From Conexibacter woesei DSM 14684 (lineage in GTDB: Bacteria; Actinomycetota; Thermoleophilia; Solirubrobacterales; Solirubrobacteraceae): a stretch of DNA of 64,000 bases. The stretch spans positions 3,286,001 to 3,350,000 of the forward strand of contig NC_013739.1 in the NCBI RefSeq assembly GCF_000025265.1, written 5' to 3'. Position 1 is the stretch's first letter, and each line of letters starts with the position of its first letter. A model generated the notes under the pieces. That model was not told where the DNA came from. It made no database searches and saw only the letters and a program-made list of their open reading frames with translations. Positions 59,561 through 64,000 of this stretch are shown here, in pieces. The translations under genes were made by a program, and so were the position numbers.

Positions 59561-60615
59561 GCGGCGATCCGATCCGCATCGCGATCTGCGATGACTCGCG
59601 CAGCTATACGGAGGCGCTCCGCAGCTTCCTCGAAGCCGACCAGACGCTGCGCGTCGTCGCGGTCGCGCACTCCGCGGAGGAGCTGATCGCCGAGCTGCCC
59701 CGCTCGCGCCCCGACCTCGTGACGCTCGACCTCGAGCTGCCGGGGATCGACGGCGTCGAGGCGATCCGGCGGATCATGGCGACCCGGCCGGTGCCGATCG
59801 TGGTGCTCAGCACGCAGGCCGAGAGCGGCGGCGGCACGCTCGCCGCGGCGATCGCCGCCGGGGCGCTCGACGCCGTCGCGAAGAGCCAACTGCGGCTGGA
59901 CCGTCGCAGCGGCCCGCAGGCGATCCAGTTGCGCCGTCGCCTTGCGCGGCAGGCGGGACCGAGCGCCGCGCCGACGCCCGTCGCCGCGCCCGCAAGCCCC
60001 CGCAGCGCTGCGCCACGGCGCCCTCCCGGGGGCGGCGTCCCGAAGGCCGGCGTTGCGACGGTCGTAGGGGTGGCCGCCTCTGCCGGCGGCCCGTCGGCGC
60101 TGGCCGAAGTGCTCGGAGCGCTGCCGGCGGACTACTCGCTTCCCGTGCTCGTCGTCCAGCACATGTCGCGCGGGTTCACCGCCGGCCTGGTCGACTGGCT
60201 CGACGCCACGGTCCCGCCACCGGTTCGCCTGGCACGCGACGGCGAGCCGGCGGGCCGCGGCGTGGCGGTCGCGCCCGACGGCGCCCATCTGCGGGTCGGC
60301 GCCGACGGGCGCCTGCAGCTCGACGCGCGGGCCGATGGCAGCGCCCATCGCCCGTCCGCCGACATGCTGCTGCTCTCGTTGGCGCGCAGCGCCCGTCGCG
60401 GAGCGGTCGCGGTCGTGCTGACCGGGATGGGGCGCGACGGAGCGGCCGGCGTCTCCGCCGTCTGCGAGGCCGGCGGCGCAGCGATCGCCGAACGGGCGGA
60501 CCGCGCGCTCCTGTCGGGGATGCCGGCGGCTGCGGCGGAGGGCGGCGCGACGCCGCTCGAGCTGAACCGCATCGGTCCCGTGCTCGCGCTCCTGTCGGCA
60601 GGGGCGCCGCGATGA
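59557..60615 (+). CDS. cheB: CheB receptor methylesterase (WspF-like)
   Basis: 352 residues. Receiver with Asp58 in LVTLDLELPGIDG, a Pro/Ala linker (about 133-163) and the esterase domain with Ser175 in ASAGGPS, His202 in VQHMSRGFTAG and the Asp in TGMGRDGAAG. Removes methyl groups (and deamidates) on the MCP. Overlaps cheA by ATGA and cheR by ATGA. Confidence 0.94.
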   Translation: MSGDPIRIAICDDSRSYTEALRSFLEADQTLRVVAVAHSAEELIAELPRSRPDLVTLDLELPGIDGVEAIRRIMATRPVPIVVLSTQAESGGGTLAAAIAAGALDAVAKSQLRLDRRSGPQAIQLRRRLARQAGPSAAPTPVAAPASPRSAAPRRPPGGGVPKAGVATVVGVAASAGGPSALAEVLGALPADYSLPVLVVQHMSRGFTAGLVDWLDATVPPPVRLARDGEPAGRGVAVAPDGAHLRVGADGRLQLDARADGSAHRPSADMLLLSLARSARRGAVAVVLTGMGRDGAAGVSAVCEAGGAAIAERADRALLSGMPAAAAEGGATPLELNRIGPVLALLSAGAPR

Positions 60616-61781
60616 GCGACGACCTGCGCGTGCTCGCCGGGATGGTGCAAGGTGCCAGCGGCATCGTGCTGAGCGACGTGCAGCTGACCTCTCTCGGCGC
60701 GGCGCTGCGCCGCGTCGACCCGCGGCTGGCGGCGACGGAGCTGCTGCACGACGGCGACACCGCGCGGCAGGCGCGCCGGCTCGCCCGGCTCGTCGACGAG
60801 GTCACCGTCAACGAGACGTTCTTCCTGCGTCACGAGGACGAGCTGGAGGAGATCGACTGGGCGGCGGCGGCAACCCGCGCGACGTCCGCCGGCAGGCGCG
60901 CGGTGCGCGTCTGGAGCGCCGGCTGCTCGACGGGCGAGGAGCCCTACTCGCTCGCGCTGCTGGCGGCGGAGGCGCTGCACTCGGAGCATCCTCCCGTCGG
61001 CGTCCTCGGCAGCGACATCTCGCCGACGGCGCTCGGCGCCGCCCAGCGCGCCGTCTACGGCCCCCGCGCCGTGCGGCTGCTCGACGCCGGGCGACGCTCC
61101 CGCTGGTGCGTCGCCGACCGCGGCGGCCTGCGCGTCGGCGATCGGCTGCGCGCGCTCGTCCGCTTCATGCCGCACAACCTCGTCACCGAGCCTTCGCCGC
61201 CGGAGGGCGAGCAGCCATTCGACGTGATCGTCTGCCGCAACGTCCTGATCTACTTCGACGCTCCCACCGTCGCGCGCGTGACCGCCGGATTTCAGGCCGC
61301 GCTCGCGCCCGGAGGCCAGTTGCTGCTCGGCACCGCCGACCGGCTCGGGAGCGCGCCCCCGCCAGCCAGCCCACCGACCCCGCCGGCGCCACCCGGCCCG
61401 CGGGCGGGACCTGGCCCGCGGACGCCGGCCGGCCCCCAGCCGAGCCCCCGCATCGACGGCACACCCGACCCGGTCGAGGCGGCGGCGCAAGCGGCCTTTG
61501 AGTCCGGCCTGCGGCTGCTCAGCGACGGCGACGCAGCGAGCGGCGTGCAGGCGCTGCGGCGCGCGCTCTACCTCGCTCCCGGCTTGGCCGTCGCCGCGCT
61601 GCAGCTCGGGCGCGGCCACGAGGCGCTCGGCGATGAGGCGGCAGCCCGGCGCGCATACGGGCAGGCGCTTGCCCTCGCGGAGCAGGCGGCGAGCCCGGAG
61701 GCGCGCCTCTACAACCGCGTCGGTGCGGCCGACGTCGTCGCCGCCTCGCGCGCGCGGCTGACGGCACTCGCACGCGTTTGA
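60612..61781 (+). CDS. cheR: CheR methyltransferase with C-terminal TPR region (WspC-like)
   Basis: 389 residues. N-terminal helical domain, VDEVTVNETFFLRHEDELEE, SAM motif VWSAGCSTGEEPYSLA, VLGSDISPTALG and VICRNVLIYFD. A Pro/Gly linker (about 250-285) leads to a TPR-like C-domain (about 292-375: AFESGLRLLSDGD, ALRRALYLAPG, RGHEALGDEAAARRAYGQA). TPR-bearing CheR is typical of WspC-like proteins. Last gene of the operon. Confidence 0.93.
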   Translation: MSDDLRVLAGMVQGASGIVLSDVQLTSLGAALRRVDPRLAATELLHDGDTARQARRLARLVDEVTVNETFFLRHEDELEEIDWAAAATRATSAGRRAVRVWSAGCSTGEEPYSLALLAAEALHSEHPPVGVLGSDISPTALGAAQRAVYGPRAVRLLDAGRRSRWCVADRGGLRVGDRLRALVRFMPHNLVTEPSPPEGEQPFDVIVCRNVLIYFDAPTVARVTAGFQAALAPGGQLLLGTADRLGSAPPPASPPTPPAPPGPRAGPGPRTPAGPQPSPRIDGTPDPVEAAAQAAFESGLRLLSDGDAASGVQALRRALYLAPGLAVAALQLGRGHEALGDEAAARRAYGQALALAEQAASPEARLYNRVGAADVVAASRARLTALARV

Positions 61782-61803
61782 CCCGCAGCCGCGCCCGCGC
61801 CGT

Positions 61804-63834
61804 TCACGCGTCGGTGCCGGTCGTCAGCGCACGCGTCAGCTCGTGCATCAGGAACGGGACGCTGACCGGTTTCGCGATGCGCGCGAAGAGCCCGTCCGCC
61901 GCGTCGCCTGCGTGCGGTGCTGGACCGGAGTCCAGGACGACCACCCGCGAAGACGACAGCACACCGTCTGTCCCAAGCCGCTGGAGCACCGCAGCGCCCT
62001 CTCGCGCCGCCGGATCGAGATCGAGCACGACGACCCGCGGGTGCAGCTCCGGGGAACCTCCGGCGAGCACGTCGAGGGCTTCGTCGTCATGCCGGATCCA
62101 GCGTGTCTGGTGCCCACGTGCCGCGAACGCGTTCAGCAGGATCTCGCCGAGCGGCTCGTCGGCCTCCAGCAGCACGATGTCCGGTGCGCGGGCGGCGGCG
62201 GACGCGGCAGCGCCAGCCGGAAGGACGCGCGAGCGGCCGGCTTCCTTCGCGCGGTAGAGCGCGGCGTCGGCGGCGCGGTGCAGCGCGGTGATGCTCTCGC
62301 CGTCGACGCCGCGCTGCGCGACGCCGGCGCTGAAGGAGACCGTGAACGGTTCGCCGTCGTCCGCCGCGAACGGCACCGAGGTGAACTCGGCGAGCAGGTC
62401 GAGCAGCCGCTGCTGCGCGTCCTCGCGCGTCATGCCGTACATCCCGACGACGAACTCCTCGCCGCCCCAGCGGCCGATCACGTCCTCGCCGCGGAAGGCC
62501 TGTCGCAGCACGTCTCCCATCCGCTGCAGGACGGCGTCGCCGAGCGCGTGGCCGTAGCGATCGTTGACCGCCTTGAACTCGTCGAGGTCGATGATCGCGA
62601 GCGTCAGCGCCTCGCCGAAGCGGTGGGCGAGCTGCACGAGCCGCTCGAGCTTCTGCGTCGAGCTGCTGCGGTTCGCGACGCCCGTCAGCGCGTCGGTCTC
62701 GGCCAGCATCCGGTGCAGCGCGAAACGTTCGAGCCGGTTGCGGATCCGCGCCAGCAGCTCGGCGGGGACGATCGGCTTCGTCAGGTAGTCATCGGCGCCG
62801 GCGGCGAAGACGCGATGGATGGTCGCAGCGTCGCTGTGCCCGGTCAGGAACAGGATCGGCACCGTCGCCCAGCGGTGGTCGTTGCGCAGCACGCCGCAGA
62901 GGTCGAGGCCGGTCGTGCCCGGCATGTCGACATCGAGCATCACGATGTCGGGCCGCGATCGTTCGAGCTCCTCCCAGACGCACAGCGGATCGTCGACCGC
63001 GACGACCTCGATGCCATGCGGAGCGAGCAGCGTCGAGATGGTGTCGAGCACGAGACGGTCATCGTCGATCGCGAGCAGCGTGACGACCTCGCTGCGCGTC
63101 CGCTCGATCAGCTGCACCGCGTGGTCGAGGACCTGCTGGATCGGGAGCGACTTCGCCGCGAAGCCGCGGCCGCCGCGCCGCGCGACCTCGACGCGGTCGA
63201 CGAACGTGTCCCGCACTGTCAGGACGAGCACCGGCACCGGGTCGGGCTCGGCGGCCAGCTCGGCGAGCAGCTCGTACGCGTCCGCGGTGCCGTCGGCGAA
63301 CGTGAGGTCCAGCAGGACGAGGTCGGGACGCTCCAGCAGGGCGAGCGCGCGCCCACCTGCCGGCGATGACGCGGTGCGCGCGCGGAGCCCGCGGGCGACG
63401 GCCTCGGCGGCGAGCCGGTCGGCGATCACGCGATCGTCGTCGATCACGAGGATCAGCGACGGCGCGCCCACCAGCGGCGGCGGCTCGGGCGGCTCCGCCT
63501 CAGCGACCGCCGGCGACCCCTGCAGGGTCTCGCGCAGCTCCGCCACCAGCTCCGCCGCGTGCCATGCGGCCGTGGAGGTGAGCGGCGGCGACACCGTCAG
63601 CAGCCGCTCCAGCTCGTGAGCGTTCCCGGTCGCGGAGCCGAAGCCGAACGTCCCGACCGATCCCGCCAGCTTGTGCGCTTCTGCGGCGCCCTGCGCTCGC
63701 AGTGGGGCGTCGTCGACGCCGCGGATCGAGGAGAGGACCGCGCGCTCGACGACTGCGACCTGTTCGAAGATCGTCGCGCGATGGCGCGCCCACGCCTCCG
63801 CGAGCAGCGGCTCGAGCGGCGGCGGGCCGCTCAT
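61804..63834 (-). CDS. Hpt-REC-REC-GGDEF-REC diguanylate cyclase (WspR-like output)
   Basis: 676 residues. Hpt-like domain with His54 in AEAHKLAGSVGTFG; receiver 1 (about 125-245) with Asp176; receiver 2 (about 251-370) with Asp301 in VMLDVDMPGTTG and K in LTKPIVP; GGDEF domain with active GGEEF at 457-461 and I-site R448-x2-D451; a third, receiver-like C-terminal module (about 515-676). Likely phosphorylated by the adjacent CheA hybrid and makes c-di-GMP. Convergent with cheR; start overlaps the stop of the next minus-strand gene. Confidence 0.92.
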   Translation of the reverse strand: MSGPPPLEPLLAEAWARHRATIFEQVAVVERAVLSSIRGVDDAPLRAQGAAEAHKLAGSVGTFGFGSATGNAHELERLLTVSPPLTSTAAWHAAELVAELRETLQGSPAVAEAEPPEPPPLVGAPSLILVIDDDRVIADRLAAEAVARGLRARTASSPAGGRALALLERPDLVLLDLTFADGTADAYELLAELAAEPDPVPVLVLTVRDTFVDRVEVARRGGRGFAAKSLPIQQVLDHAVQLIERTRSEVVTLLAIDDDRLVLDTISTLLAPHGIEVVAVDDPLCVWEELERSRPDIVMLDVDMPGTTGLDLCGVLRNDHRWATVPILFLTGHSDAATIHRVFAAGADDYLTKPIVPAELLARIRNRLERFALHRMLAETDALTGVANRSSSTQKLERLVQLAHRFGEALTLAIIDLDEFKAVNDRYGHALGDAVLQRMGDVLRQAFRGEDVIGRWGGEEFVVGMYGMTREDAQQRLLDLLAEFTSVPFAADDGEPFTVSFSAGVAQRGVDGESITALHRAADAALYRAKEAGRSRVLPAGAAASAAARAPDIVLLEADEPLGEILLNAFAARGHQTRWIRHDDEALDVLAGGSPELHPRVVVLDLDPAAREGAAVLQRLGTDGVLSSSRVVVLDSGPAPHAGDAADGLFARIAKPVSVPFLMHELTRALTTGTDA

Positions 63835-64000
63835 CTGGTCCAGCCCAGCGCATCGGAGATCTCGCCTGCGAGCAGGGCGACGGAGAAGGGCTTGGGCAGC
63901 GTCGCGGCGGCGCCGAGTGCGACGAGGCCTTCGAGCACCGCAGGCTCGTCGTGCCCGGTCAGGAAGACGACGGGGATGTGCGTCGTCGCGTCATCGCGGC
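63831..64000 (-). CDS. Response-regulator receiver domain, C-terminal part (cut by window end)
   Basis: The last 55 residues of a receiver are visible: THIPVVFLTGHDEPAVLEGL with the conserved Thr, then LPKPFSVALLAGEI with the conserved Lys-Pro. The stop overlaps the start of the multi-receiver GGDEF gene by 4 bases, so the two are coupled. N-terminal content is outside the window; it could be a hybrid kinase or a stand-alone regulator. Confidence 0.85.
   Translation of the reverse strand, partial: RDDATTHIPVVFLTGHDEPAVLEGLVALGAAATLPKPFSVALLAGEISDALGWTR

Overview
The window is strongly GC-rich, with tightly packed genes and frequent ATGA/GTGA/TGATG overlaps. It has the actinobacterial gene order tlyA-nadK-recN-steA-mctB-pyrG-NUDIX-xerD, the same order as Mycobacterium tuberculosis Rv1694-Rv1701. 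There are F420-type LLM enzymes, genes without a Shine-Dalgarno that appear leaderless, and unusually frequent AGA arginine codons. I infer a deep-branching actinobacterium of the Thermoleophilia/Solirubrobacterales type (Conexibacter-like). That placement is inference; no 16S gene is present.

Layout. 1-12.7 kb: the housekeeping cluster from tlyA (cut by the window start) to xerD and deoB, with a MraY/WecA-like transferase, an M20 peptidase and a DUF3866 gene inserted; recN carries a clear LexA/SOS box. 12.7-15.8 kb: a MmcQ/YjbR protein, a small membrane protein, and the DNA-repair genes fpg, an AlkD-like gene and ogt. 15.9-21 kb: a secreted protein with extreme AGA codon use, a three-gene polar amino-acid ABC transporter, and a large secreted DUF11-repeat protein. 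21.1-28 kb: grx, recO, ppdK, dgt and dnaG. 28-39.9 kb: a secreted lyase-like protein, a methyltransferase, tRNA-Asn, an ABC exporter, a hicAB toxin-antitoxin pair, a glycosyltransferase, a GGDEF plus degenerate HD-GYP protein, an LLM oxidoreductase with an SDR, and a secreted-type metalloprotease. 40-49.9 kb: a membrane glycosyltransferase, a CMD-family gene and an SDR joined by a repeat-built micro-ORF, an FAD oxidase, an aldolase-HAD-DhaL-DhaK carbohydrate cluster, a membrane protein, and an alpha/beta hydrolase divergent from a TetR regulator with a dense operator array.

50.5-64 kb is the most notable region. On the minus strand, an atypical GGDEF gene is followed by a DUF3494 (ice-binding-like) adhesin, a WxL-like surface protein and a DUF916/WxL-interacting-like membrane-anchored protein. 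Divergent from these, a compact operon encodes an MCP, CheW, a CheA-receiver hybrid, CheB and CheR-TPR. A convergent Hpt-REC-REC-GGDEF-REC protein with intact GGEEF and I-site follows, then a further receiver protein cut by the window end. The gene content matches the Pseudomonas Wsp surface-sensing system (WspA/B/E/F/C/R). I propose an actinobacterial Wsp-like chemosensory array that controls cyclic di-GMP and, possibly, the neighbouring adhesin/WxL locus.
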